Numbered from the stretch's first letter, positions 21,998 through 30,884 are shown. The stretch: DNA of 53,275 nt from Gracilaria caudata (GCA_030374735.1 JASCIV010000076.1:1-53275), one strand, 5' to 3'. Notes: generated from the sequence alone by a model not told the origin. A program made the numbers and translations.

Positions 21998-22103
21998 GAC
22001 GACAACCTCCTTAGTTGCCACGTCATCCATACATACTATTCGACCTAACCTGTATCAGTCCGGGCAACTTCGGGCTTCGACAGCCGTCAAGTCTTTTGAA
22101 ACG

Positions 22104-23114
22104 ATGCAGGCAGCGCGTCGAATTGTGAACAATTCGCTCTTGTCTTTTTCGTATCGTGTCGTGGGATCGCCATTTCCAACAACCACATCATTCCGCAGGT
22201 ATTCAAATTTCAAGACACTTCGTCACCCTCGTTTGTTCAGAGCACTGCCAGCTCCCCGGACGTTCGTGACCATGACACAAACATCAAATGGGACACCTGA
22301 AAGTAATTGGGTTTCACACCGATCAGACCCACACACACCCGCATCCGGTCCAGGGGAGGACTGGATCAATCCGATCGTAGATCAGTATTTGCAAGAAGCG
22401 GTTTACTTTCGGCCTGCTGGGGCGCAATTCGCACATCCGCCTCGAATCTTAGTTTTGTATGGAACACTGCGCCCTAAGGGATTTTCAAAACTCCTAGCAT
22501 TTGAGTGCGCAAGAATACTCGAAGCACTTGGAGCAGAAGTTAGAACATATGACCCTCACGGCTTGCCAGTCCGAGACCCAGAAATACAGGAGCACCCAAA
22601 AGTAGTGGAATTAAGAGAACTTGTGTTTTGGAGCGAGGCACATGTCTGGGCCGCCTCTGAACTTCATGGAAATCTGTGCTCAACGTTTAAGAACCAAATC
22701 GACTGGATTCCACTTAATTCAGGGTCCGTGAGACCTACGCAAGGAAAATCAGTCGCAGTTTTGCAGGTTTGCGGTGGAAGCCAGTCTTTCAACGTAGTCA
22801 ATACTTTGAGATTGCTGGCGAGATGGATGAGAATGGCGTGCGTCGTGAATCAAAGTGCGGTACAAAAAGCGTGGAAAGAGTTTGATGACGATGGTAGAAT
22901 GAAGGAGAGCAGCATGAGGGATCGAGTTGTAGACGTCATGGAGGAATTCATCAAGTTTGCCAGAATTAACAGAGAATACAGTGCTTTGCTCACCAATCGC
23001 TACTCGGAAAGAAAGGAGAAGGAAGAGAAGGGCCGACTTCTTACTCAGGCTGAAAAAGAAGCTGCAGCTGACGCTGCCCGGGAAGAGGCCAGAAAGGAAA
23101 AAGCAAATGAATAA
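22104..23114 (+). CDS. arsH: ArsH-like NADPH-dependent FMN reductase, 336 aa
   Basis: Flavodoxin-like enzyme. Characterised ArsH proteins use NADPH and FMN to oxidise organoarsenicals or reduce quinones and metals. Core signatures are all present: LVLYGTLRPKGFS (phosphate loop, residues 116-128), the HGN...FKNQIDWIPL segment (188-204), RPTQGK (210-215) and GGSQSFN (224-230). Two additions are unusual compared with the roughly 230-residue bacterial proteins. There is an N-terminal extension of about 110 residues whose first 55 are Arg/Ser-rich and nearly free of acid, like a mitochondrial or plastid presequence. There is also a highly charged Lys/Glu/Ala helix at the C-terminus. The start is the first ATG of the frame; M57 is an alternative that would remove the presequence. 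Acquisition from bacteria is plausible but not shown here. Confidence 0.9.
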   Translation: MQAARRIVNNSLLSFSYRVVGSPFPTTTSFRRYSNFKTLRHPRLFRALPAPRTFVTMTQTSNGTPESNWVSHRSDPHTPASGPGEDWINPIVDQYLQEAVYFRPAGAQFAHPPRILVLYGTLRPKGFSKLLAFECARILEALGAEVRTYDPHGLPVRDPEIQEHPKVVELRELVFWSEAHVWAASELHGNLCSTFKNQIDWIPLNSGSVRPTQGKSVAVLQVCGGSQSFNVVNTLRLLARWMRMACVVNQSAVQKAWKEFDDDGRMKESSMRDRVVDVMEEFIKFARINREYSALLTNRYSERKEKEEKGRLLTQAEKEAAADAAREEARKEKANE

Positions 23115-23583
23115 ACGTCGCGAAGATTGAAAGTTTTGTAACAGTTTTGCAGGCAAACCGCGGGACTAGACCCTTGTATCAGTTTTGAAGGGTACTGTCA
23201 CTCTTTCGAAGTGTGAACAGCCAAAGAAACTCTAAACCCTCCAGGAAGGGGAATAACCAGTACAAGTGTCGCGTTCTAACGCCACGAGTCGGGATGTTCA
23301 TCTCATGTCTTGGGTTCCCAAACATGTTCCCGACCTCTTCCAGCTCAGTCAAACTTGTTCCAAGTTCCATATCGTGGTTCCTAACTCATAAAGATTATAA
23401 CATTAAATGCTCTAATGCATCTCCATCTCCTTCATTAACTGCCTTGCACAATCGCGAGCCTGCCTGTTGCTCTCGCTCTTCTTCCCCCCATACTTTCGGT
23501 TCTCTTTATCTTTCGTTTGTTGCACATCTGGTAATTCGGCTCCATCAACGAATCACGGAATCGGTCAGCATTTCCTCTTCCGT
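23115..23583. other. Intergenic
   Basis: About 470 nt between co-oriented genes. The frame of the next gene is open from 23467 but has no ATG before 23584. Pyrimidine-rich stretches precede the start codon; nothing else was recognised. Confidence 0.5.
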
Positions 23584-25110
23584 ATGGAGAAACCCCTGCC
23601 CCGGAAGATATTTGAGGTTATTCGAGAAGCCTACGGAACTACTGATGATGAAGTACATCCAGAAGTGTACGAATCCATGGTGTGTGAGACTACCAGGAAT
23701 AACCTGGTTCTGACATGGATAGCAGGCTGTAAAGAACATGAGAGGGATATCAGTGAGATCATGGTAAGTATGACAGCAGACGATGGTACATCTTCAATTG
23801 GAGCCGTGAAGGAGGAGCTATTGAACCGAAGAAACGACCTCTTAGAACACAACGACGACCCATTGTGTTACGCTCTATCATACCGTAAAGTCGAATACGG
23901 TGAAATGATGGGCGTTATGACTCCTTTGCAGATAGTAGAGTTGTTTCACTCTGTGCGATATCTTGCTGAAGGCAAACTTGTATCAGCATGGATCGACATT
24001 CTTGCGGACACTTCGGAGGCTGTATCGCAAGGAAGATGGTCAAGGGTTGGACTGAAACCATATGCAGAAATGCCAGTAATATGCTTAGCTGACATCGAAG
24101 GTATGAGGGGACGTGACCTGGATGAGTTTCGGGGAATGGAACAGAGCCTTTGGATGAAAATGGAGTGTCAGATAGCAATGCTGTATAAGGGCTTGTACAA
24201 AAACAATCATCTTCCGCAGTCAAAACTGGGAATTAATGTCATCTCCGACACAAGTAGGCACTCAAAGGCGTACACAATTTCAGAAAACTTCATCAGAAAA
24301 GATGCTCAGCCAAGAATAGTAGCCCTGGATGATTTGGAAGAGATGGTCGTCTTACATATTGCTTCATCCAGAGTTTCTCACAAGGTTTCATGGCTTGGTA
24401 ATGTTCTCGCTGTGGTCAACGACTTTTCTTCATCAAGGGGTTTGAAAGACCTTAAACTGAAGGCAACCGAAGTAAGAACGAGGGAGGCGGATGGGTTCTG
24501 TCGGTACCGTGTAGCCCTTGCGGTTGGGCCTCGGGAGTATGCAATTTTAGTTAAAGAATGCATGAGGCAGGGTAGGGTGCTGAGTCGACCTAACCGAGAG
24601 GACTTCGATAGCTACCCAAGCGTATCAGAACAAGGTTACGAGCCTTCCTTCAAGATTTACCGAACTCTGCTACCCGGTGTGGTTTGCGCTGAAGGAGCAG
24701 AAGAAGATTCTCAAGGTCTACGATTAGCAAGCCGGGAAGGTGACGTGGTAGAATTCAGAGGTCGAAAGATCATCATGAGTAGAGGGGATTCGGTGTTCAT
24801 GTTGTGGAAACTGAATTTATTTTGCGATATCGATGGTACGGAGACAGAAGGGCCTTCCATAAATTTGTGGACTAAAGCGGTAAGGCAGAGCAACGGAACC
24901 TTGCGCTTCGAGGGTGGTGGAGTAGTTCAAATGAAGGAAGAATCGTGGCGTCGAATTGAAAATGGAAAACCGCTTGGTCCGGAAATGGCTTTGTTTGTCC
25001 GGGAGACAGCCGGGGCTTGGATGGACGTACTAAATACTAGCTGGCTTTTTGACGAAGAAGATTTCAATAGAGATTTGTTGGTCGAAGCGACCGAATGGAA
25101 GATTGATTAA
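23584..25110 (+). CDS. Unrecognised protein, 508 aa
   Basis: A continuous 509-codon ORF with even amino-acid composition, no low-complexity tracts, no signal peptide and no membrane segment, which supports a real soluble globular protein. I do not recognise a family. Segments that could be used in a search include MGVMTPLQIVELFHSVRYLA near residue 120, the GMEQSLWMKMECQIAMLYKG stretch near 187 and the GDSVFMLWKLNLFCDIDGTE stretch near 401. The start is the first ATG of the frame. It lies between the ArsH-like and the fused Get3/ArsA genes, all on the same strand, but with separate intergenic regions, so a functional link is only a guess. It may be lineage-specific. Confidence 0.75.
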   Translation: MEKPLPRKIFEVIREAYGTTDDEVHPEVYESMVCETTRNNLVLTWIAGCKEHERDISEIMVSMTADDGTSSIGAVKEELLNRRNDLLEHNDDPLCYALSYRKVEYGEMMGVMTPLQIVELFHSVRYLAEGKLVSAWIDILADTSEAVSQGRWSRVGLKPYAEMPVICLADIEGMRGRDLDEFRGMEQSLWMKMECQIAMLYKGLYKNNHLPQSKLGINVISDTSRHSKAYTISENFIRKDAQPRIVALDDLEEMVVLHIASSRVSHKVSWLGNVLAVVNDFSSSRGLKDLKLKATEVRTREADGFCRYRVALAVGPREYAILVKECMRQGRVLSRPNREDFDSYPSVSEQGYEPSFKIYRTLLPGVVCAEGAEEDSQGLRLASREGDVVEFRGRKIIMSRGDSVFMLWKLNLFCDIDGTETEGPSINLWTKAVRQSNGTLRFEGGGVVQMKEESWRRIENGKPLGPEMALFVRETAGAWMDVLNTSWLFDEEDFNRDLLVEATEWKID

Positions 25111-25260
25111 CGCTATATACGAATCTTATGATCTTCGGATAAGCAGGTGATTCCCTTGTGCTGTTCATTGTTTTTCATCGGGTAACAAAACAGGAAGGCA
25201 TTCGTTTCAATCGTTTTAGAACCTAAGGCGGTAACGATTTGAAGTAAAGAAAATAATGCG

Positions 25261-25289
25261 CCCGGTTTACATATGATATGTAAACAGGG
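25261..25289. repeat. 29-nt inverted repeat, one-base centre, one mismatch
   Basis: The core arms GTTTACATAT and ATATGTAAAC flank a single G at 25275. The palindrome extends by a further CCC/GGG pair after one mismatch. It lies about 150 nt after the stop codon of the 508-residue gene. Confidence 0.8.
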
Positions 25290-25876
25290 AGCATTATCTT
25301 GTGAGACTCAGACCGTGGTCGTAGTCTTTCTTCCCCAATTTCGTCTTCGAGACATAGAAAAAAAGCTGGTTGTCAGTGTATGAGCCAAGACTTCACTATG
25401 AGAACAAGAGCAAAAGCCAGGACGGGCAGTGACAGAAACAGAAGAAGATAGTTATTGAATGATGCTCCACACTTGTTGGAATCCTACCTGCAGCCTTGCG
25501 GATTGAATCCTATGATATGTTGGACAATTCTTGACAACAATAAAGCTCACAACAACACCCCCGGCATGCAACGAATTATGGACTGCCATTCGGGCTTCAG
25601 GGTCTGATGACTCTCCATAGTTCTGGGCTGTCATTGTATTAGCGATCACGAGCTTTCAGGTTCAAGCAGTGAAGTGGTTCTCGAGACCCGAGGAGAGACG
25701 GAGCTCAATCCCCGGCGCAGCGCACTCCCCAGCGGCTCTCTTGCCCCAGCGGCGCACGGCGCCTTCTGTCTGCCTCGAAGACGGTCCTATTCGCACACCA
25801 GTCGCAACTTGGCTACAAGGGTTTTACCAAGGGGAACGCTATCTCAATGCTGAAACGATGCAAATCACTCAAGACC

Positions 25877-25928
25877 ATAGTATCTAGTACATACTGTAGA
25901 TCCCGGGCTGTAGATACTATCTACAGTA
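25877..25928. repeat. Two overlapping inverted repeats around CCCGGG
   Basis: ATAGTATCTA (25877-25886) pairs with TAGATACTAT (25911-25920). TACTGTAGAT (25892-25901) pairs with ATCTACAGTA (25919-25928). The right arms overlap by two bases, so the two stems interlock and may compete. A central CCCGGG lies at 25902-25907. Confidence 0.75.
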
Positions 25929-25987
25929 CCACGTGTCGCCGGCACAATCAAAATTGATCATGAAAATGCTGAATGCACTCCAGCAAC

Positions 25988-26010
25988 GATCCCGGCTCGG
26001 AGCAGGGATC
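25988..26010. repeat. 23-nt palindrome, one-base centre, one mismatch
   Basis: GATCCCGGCTC and GAGCAGGGATC flank a single G at 25999, with one mismatched pair. It lies about 105 nt upstream of the fused Get3/ArsA start codon. Confidence 0.7.
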
Positions 26011-26114
26011 TTCATTTTCTCTACACATATTCATGCCATTACCAACGAACTACCTTCACCTGTTTGTATCGTTTCGTTTCGCTGAATAGCGATTTGCTCT
26101 CGGGCTTTTGAATA

Positions 26115-28184
26115 ATGTCGGCCTCTATGGAAGGCTCACTTCGAAATCTCGTTGAAAGCAAGCAGCTGAAATGGATTTTTGTTGGAGGCAAAGGTGGCGT
26201 TGGAAAGACAACAACATCATGCTCCTTAGCCACTGCTTTGTCAAAGACGAGAAGGTCCGTTCTCCTGGTTTCCACTGATCCAGCTCACAATCTTTCCGAT
26301 GCCTTTTCCCAGAGGTTCACTGGCGATCCTATCCGCGTTCGTGGGTTCGACAATCTTGATGCAATGGAGGTTGAACCTCCTCAGAAGGATTCTTCCTTGC
26401 CGTCTGGTGGAAACGATGAGTCCACTGATTTATCTCAACTACTTGGAAGCTCAGAGGCTGCTGCAGATATGTTAAGTGAAGTGGGGAACTCCTTTCCTGG
26501 AATTGACGAGGCGATGGCGTTTGGTACCTTAATGAAGAGCGTGCGCGATATGGAGTACGATGTAGTCATATTTGATACGGCACCCACAGGCCATACCATG
26601 AGACTTTTGGGGTTCCCGACGCTTTTAGAGAAGGGCTTAACTCTATTCCGCTCCCTTATTGATCGATTCGGACCAATGGCTACTTCAGTTGCCTCGACTA
26701 TGGGCATGCCTGGGATTGATATATCTGAGATGATAAATAAGATAGAATCAATGAGAGAAGTGACCAATGAAATCTCGAAGACATTTGAAGATGAACAGAA
26801 GTGCACATTTGTCTGCGTTTGCATCCCAGAATTCCTCAGCGTTTTCGAAACTGAGAGATTAGTGCAAGAAGTTGGCAAGTTCGGTATAACCGTGAATAAT
26901 ATTGTAGTCAACCAACTGATTCGTGCAGAAGACATAGTGAACAATGAACGAGCAGAGGAGCTTTACAAGGCCAGAATGGCTATGCAAGCAAGATACATGG
27001 AACAAATTGTTGAGCTCTACGGGGAAGACTTTCATATAACGCCGATGCCATTGCTTCCAAACGAAGTAAGAGGTAAACAATCTCTTGAAAAATACGCAGA
27101 GCTGATCGTAGTCGAGAAAAAGGAGTACACTGATGGGATGGAAGGTATGAATGATATTGGGGAGTATGAAGGCAGTCTTCGCAATGTGATTGACGATTCC
27201 AACATCAGATGGGTTTTCGTTGGCGGTAAGGGTGGTGTGGGCAAAACGACGACAAGTAGTGCTCTAGGCGTCGCGATAGAGAAAATGGGCAAGAAGGTCC
27301 TTCTTGTGTCCACTGATCCGGCACATAATCTATCTGACGCTTTTGGGCAGAAAATATCAAGCAGTTCAGATCCTACGAAGCTTGAAGCCTACAGCAAACT
27401 ATACGCTTTAGAAGTTGATGCAACGGAGGCAGCAGAAGACTTCATGTCGAAACTTGCAGAAGCGTCAGAAGGCCTTTCTGAAGGACCAGGTTTGTCAAGC
27501 TTTCTACCGATTGATACCATTCGACAAATGCTGGCGTCAGTTCCTGGTGTCGACGAAGCTGTTTCATTCTCACAAATTACGAAGCTTGCCAAGACCATGG
27601 AGTTTGATGTGATTGTCTTCGACACTGCACCAACTGGCCACACTTTGCGGCTCCTTGGATTTCCACAAGTGGCAGACAAAGCGCTTTCAAAATTCGATGA
27701 AATGCGCCAACGGCTGAATCCCTTGATGTCTATGTTTACTGGTGGAGATCCGTCCATGCAGGAAAAGATTCAACAACTTGAAGAACAGCTCGCTGCTGCG
27801 AGGAACGGCTTAGAAGAGGTCACAGCAATTTTGAACGACCAGGAGAAGACGACTTTTGTTTGTGTCGCAATAGCAGAGTTTCTTTCTGTCTATGAAACCG
27901 AACGACTTGTTCAAGAGCTTTGTTCGATGAACGTCAATGTAAGAAATATACTCGTGAACCAGCTCATGCAACCAAAACAGAAGGATGTCACTTCGACATT
28001 GAGAACAAGGTCGGCGATGCAGAAGAAATACCTTGTTCAGATAGAGGAACTTTATCCGCGAGAAGACTTTCACATTACCTATATGCCATTGCTTCCTATG
28101 GAGGTTCGAGGCGTCAGTGCGCTTCAGAGATACGCCGATATCGCCATAAACGGTGGTGTAACTGTGAGGCAAAATACAGCCTGA
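26115..28184 (+). CDS. Tandem (fused) Get3/ArsA-type ATPase, cytosolic type, 689 aa
   Basis: Two complete Get3-like halves in one chain. Half 1 (about 1-345) has P-loop GGKGGVGKTTTS at residues 24-35, then STDPAHNLSDAF and FDTAPTGHTMRLLGFP. Half 2 (about 355-689) repeats these with P-loop at 370-381 and FDTAPTGHTLRLLGFP. Each half starts with the same SLRN-x(8)-W-[IV]-FVGG pattern, so a duplication of a eukaryotic Get3 is likely. Get3 normally works as a homodimer that delivers tail-anchored proteins to the ER and is held by a zinc at two CxxC motifs. At that place, just before the MQARYMEQI and MQKKYLVQI helices, neither half has any cysteine. The chain may therefore be a pseudodimer like bacterial ArsA. 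No leader peptide is seen. The downstream convergent gene Leo1 ends only 57 nt away. Confidence 0.92.
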   Translation: MSASMEGSLRNLVESKQLKWIFVGGKGGVGKTTTSCSLATALSKTRRSVLLVSTDPAHNLSDAFSQRFTGDPIRVRGFDNLDAMEVEPPQKDSSLPSGGNDESTDLSQLLGSSEAAADMLSEVGNSFPGIDEAMAFGTLMKSVRDMEYDVVIFDTAPTGHTMRLLGFPTLLEKGLTLFRSLIDRFGPMATSVASTMGMPGIDISEMINKIESMREVTNEISKTFEDEQKCTFVCVCIPEFLSVFETERLVQEVGKFGITVNNIVVNQLIRAEDIVNNERAEELYKARMAMQARYMEQIVELYGEDFHITPMPLLPNEVRGKQSLEKYAELIVVEKKEYTDGMEGMNDIGEYEGSLRNVIDDSNIRWVFVGGKGGVGKTTTSSALGVAIEKMGKKVLLVSTDPAHNLSDAFGQKISSSSDPTKLEAYSKLYALEVDATEAAEDFMSKLAEASEGLSEGPGLSSFLPIDTIRQMLASVPGVDEAVSFSQITKLAKTMEFDVIVFDTAPTGHTLRLLGFPQVADKALSKFDEMRQRLNPLMSMFTGGDPSMQEKIQQLEEQLAAARNGLEEVTAILNDQEKTTFVCVAIAEFLSVYETERLVQELCSMNVNVRNILVNQLMQPKQKDVTSTLRTRSAMQKKYLVQIEELYPREDFHITYMPLLPMEVRGVSALQRYADIAINGGVTVRQNTA

Positions 28185-28241
28185 ATCCCGTAACCCTGAC
28201 TGAACCCGCAAACCTAAACGTAAATATGGTCTTACAAAGAG

Positions 28242-29453
28242 TTATTCGCTTTCATCGTCGCCGTCGTCATAGTCGGATAAAATTCGCCTCGCTCCTACCT
28301 TTCTCCTCTTCACCGATACTTCAATCCTCGGGGTCGTGGCTCGCTTCGCACGCATTAGGCGGCTTTCTCCAACCCTTTCCTCGATACGCCGCATCTTTTC
28401 ATCCTCCCCGCTCTCTTCTTCGTTAGATTCCAACATCTCAGTAGTTAGCCCTCTTGTCGGCCGCATCGCACGTTCTCGTTGCTGTCTTCGTTTTGCTTCC
28501 ATTCTCATTCGCTCTCTGTGCCGCTTTAGGTTCTCTTGCTTTGCCTTTTCTTCTTCTAGTTCCCCGCCGTTATGCAAGCATCGCATCATGGTGCGACCAG
28601 TTGAAATGGAATTACTACTCCTCGCTCGCTTTTGCGCTTTGGCCAGGGCCATCTTTGCCGCAGAAGAACCAGTCGTAGAAGGCTGGACTCTTCGGATAGA
28701 TTCCACTTCGGCCTCAAATGTTTGAATGCGATCCCCACGACGGAACACGTAATGTTTTGACGCAATCACATCATCGATTAGAAGGAATTGCTCGTCGCCA
28801 ACGGTGATGGTCTTTGAGCCGTCCGACCAGGTTACTAGATGAGCATTGGTATCTAAGATGCGCTTGAGAGCGAAGGGGTTAGGGTTTTCTTTGACGAACT
28901 GGAGAAGGGTTTCCGCATCTGACTGTCCCGGTTTCTTCATGGCAGGTTTGAGTCTGAACAGTATCGGGGTTTCAAGAGCTGGTAATTCCTCGGAGTCGGT
29001 TGTAAGAGAGGTATGCAAAGACACACTCCGCGGAAAATGCAGAATGTCGACTTTGCGCAGTCCATCCCCGCGGCGCCCTGAAACTCTCTCGTACTTGTCT
29101 TCGATGTCTGGAGTTAGTTCTCGATCTTGGTTCAACGACGCTTCTTCTCCGTTATCTTCTGCGTCCGGGTCTAGCTCACGTCGTACATCGGCTTCAATGT
29201 CAGCCTCTTGCATGGGTGATCTTTCGTCTGTTTCCCTACGGTGCTGCTCTTCGTCTGACCTTCGCACTTCATCGTCATCTTCATCTTCGCGAACGGGAGA
29301 CGGGGTCCTTTGAATTCTTTCGATCGGGGGTTTTCGCTCTTCTTCTGAATCATCATCTGACAAGTCGACGATATTGCGTGCGGCATCCGCCGCTTCCTTG
29401 GTACGGGGAAGTGGAGCAGTTACCTCGAATTCATCCTCAGATATGTCTGACAT
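28242..29453 (-). CDS. LEO1: Leo1, Paf1 transcription-elongation complex subunit, 403 aa
   Basis: Leo1 acts with Paf1 on elongating RNA polymerase II and links it to histone modification. The architecture matches: an acidic, Ser/Glu/Asp-rich N-terminal third, the central Leo1 domain (about residues 130-260) with NAHLVTWSDGSKTITVGDEQF at 203-223, a basic helix rich in Arg/Lys/Gln (about 300-345), then an acidic C-terminal tail with basic patches. Residues 27-35 (NIVDLSDDD followed by EEE) also fit a SUMO-interacting motif. The ATG at 29453 is the first methionine; the frame runs five codons further without an ATG. It converges on the fused Get3/ArsA gene. Confidence 0.85.
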   Translation of the reverse strand: MSDISEDEFEVTAPLPRTKEAADAARNIVDLSDDDSEEERKPPIERIQRTPSPVREDEDDDEVRRSDEEQHRRETDERSPMQEADIEADVRRELDPDAEDNGEEASLNQDRELTPDIEDKYERVSGRRGDGLRKVDILHFPRSVSLHTSLTTDSEELPALETPILFRLKPAMKKPGQSDAETLLQFVKENPNPFALKRILDTNAHLVTWSDGSKTITVGDEQFLLIDDVIASKHYVFRRGDRIQTFEAEVESIRRVQPSTTGSSAAKMALAKAQKRARSSNSISTGRTMMRCLHNGGELEEEKAKQENLKRHRERMRMEAKRRQQRERAMRPTRGLTTEMLESNEEESGEDEKMRRIEERVGESRLMRAKRATTPRIEVSVKRRKVGARRILSDYDDGDDESE

Positions 29454-29508
29454 GACGCTAGTCTGCACAGAGAATTTTCAGCAAAGAGTTGCCCTGCCGA
29501 ACGATTCG

Positions 29509-29759
29509 ATGACTGCGTGTGAGCGGCCTTTGGAGGCGCTGTGGCTTTGTCGACAATGTCGAGAACCCGGGTTCACGCGCTGCGGAAGATTCGTCCAAGA
29601 AATGGTAAGGAAAACAGGGTAGATGAGTGACTCGAATCAAATGAATTTTTATTAAAAGAAAACATTAAAACTAAATGTTTATACTGTTTGCAGGAAGCTT
29701 CCCAGTTCCTGTCTGTAAAATTCAAGTTGGTTCATTGCTCGACTCGCGTGAGCACATGA
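29509..29759 (+). CDS. Possible small spliced Cys-rich protein, 53 aa
   Basis: Exon 1 (29509-29604) starts with an ATG and encodes Cys residues at 4, 14, 17 and 25, with C4 and C14 spaced as CX9C. The intron 29605-29693 has donor GTAAGG and acceptor TTTGCAG, is AT-rich and is 89 nt long. Exon 2 (29694-29759) continues the frame to TGA. The CX9C spacing recalls small mitochondrial intermembrane-space proteins, but the second CX9C pair is not complete and the C-terminus looks unremarkable. An in-frame ATG at 29452 would overlap the start of divergent Leo1. Treat as a candidate only. Confidence 0.25.
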
Positions 29760-30884
29760 TGCAAAGCCATGCCGTTTTAGAGTTGAGCTTCTTACCATTG
29801 CTTTTCACATCGCGCACGGCTTGCTTCATGCGCACAATCAGCATCTCACACATGGCAATATCTCTCTCTCTCTCTTTTTATGGGTGTAATAGCCTAATTA
29901 CGGCGTACTACATAACGCTTCTGTTCGAAGAAACGTTCTCTCACTAGGAAGGCCAAAACCTTTCCAGATGAAGCCGCAAAACGTGCTCTTCACGCCTGCT
30001 ATTCAGATTGAATAGCATCCGAAGCGCCACTGCACGGCTTACTTGCCCGCCTGCCAGCGCAAAAGTCAAAGATTGCGGACTGGAGGATCTCAAAGAGACT
30101 AGGGGGCGCAATATCTCCGCATTTGTTAGATTGCGAGCGGCCTAACTAGGCATTTCATCACCTATACTTGGTCCATTTCCTAGAGCTTTTCTTCAAAGAG
30201 GCGCGTCTTGACAAGATGCTTTCCGAGAGCACCTTCTTGCCGTCCTGCCGGCTAAGAAACTAACTTCTAAGATCGACATGCCGAAGGTAAAAACTGCGTC
30301 GGCACCTGCAAACAACGTACGAGCAGAAACTGGGCCTTGTTTGGACCGCCCGATACTAGCACTCGAACCAAGAAAGAAAGAAGCGTCCAGGCAGCTGCAC
30401 TTAGCCTTGAGCAGCAGCAGCAGCCGTAGCATTAGCAGCAGCCTTAACAGCAGCAGCAGCGCCACCACCACTACAAAATGGTTGCGGCCTGACTGTGTTA
30501 GTGTGACTGTGTTTTGGTGAGCTTTGCTAAAGACTCCAAGAATTGCTTGCCGAGAAAGGGTTTTACTGAGGAGAAAGAATGAAGCGGTGTTAGGTTTCCA
30601 TTCTGTTGCCCTGTTACACCGAATTCAATACCAAAGGGTGGGTAAAGAGGTGTGTTATACACCTTTCTCCAGTGTAGCCTAGCCTAGCTACGACGAATAC
30701 AAAGAAACGAGTACAAGAACTTTAGTCCTATATAGGAAATGGGAATATGTGCAAGGTTCTCATATCTCTGTACAAAAAATGCGAAGTTCCATGTACTCTT
30801 TCTTAGGTGAAAGTTAGGTAAGTAGCTTAAGTTACGAAGTTGGGGGTGTACAATGAAACACGGTTTAAGGAGTCATGACTATTC
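29760..30884. other. Intergenic, repeats only
   Basis: About 1.1 kb. It shows a CT microsatellite near 29863-29875, CAG-type triplets at about 30412-30465, a short hairpin AGGTGT/ACACCT near 30648-30663 and a TCCTATATAGGA palindrome at 30725-30736. An 80-codon ORF through the CAG triplets is not convincing. Confidence 0.5.
30412..30465. repeat. Interrupted CAG/AGC triplet repeat
   Basis: Several blocks of AGC triplets interrupted by other codons-like triplets. It would encode Ser or Gln runs if translated, but the surrounding ORF is not supported. Confidence 0.6.

Larger units (their letters stand above)
20821..22103. other. Intergenic upstream of the ArsH-like gene
   Basis: About 1.3 kb. 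It contains a 10-nt inverted repeat pair at 21449-21458 and 21498-21507, a long T-run near 21632-21643 flanked by an imperfect hairpin (about 21649-21675), and an 18-nt perfect palindrome at 21980-21997. From 21816 the ArsH frame is open without an ATG. Confidence 0.5.
25111..26114. other. Intergenic with nested inverted repeats and a GC-rich island
   Basis: About 1 kb upstream of the fused Get3/ArsA gene. It holds a near-perfect 29-nt palindrome (25261-25289), a GC-rich stretch around 25680-25800, overlapping inverted repeats at 25877-25928 and an odd-centred palindrome at 25988-26010. No protein or known RNA was recognised. Confidence 0.5.

Noticed and set aside
30278..30520. 80-aa ORF MPKVKTASAP... 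with Ser run
   Set aside because: The run comes from AGC triplets, there is no domain, and an equally open frame exists on the other strand.
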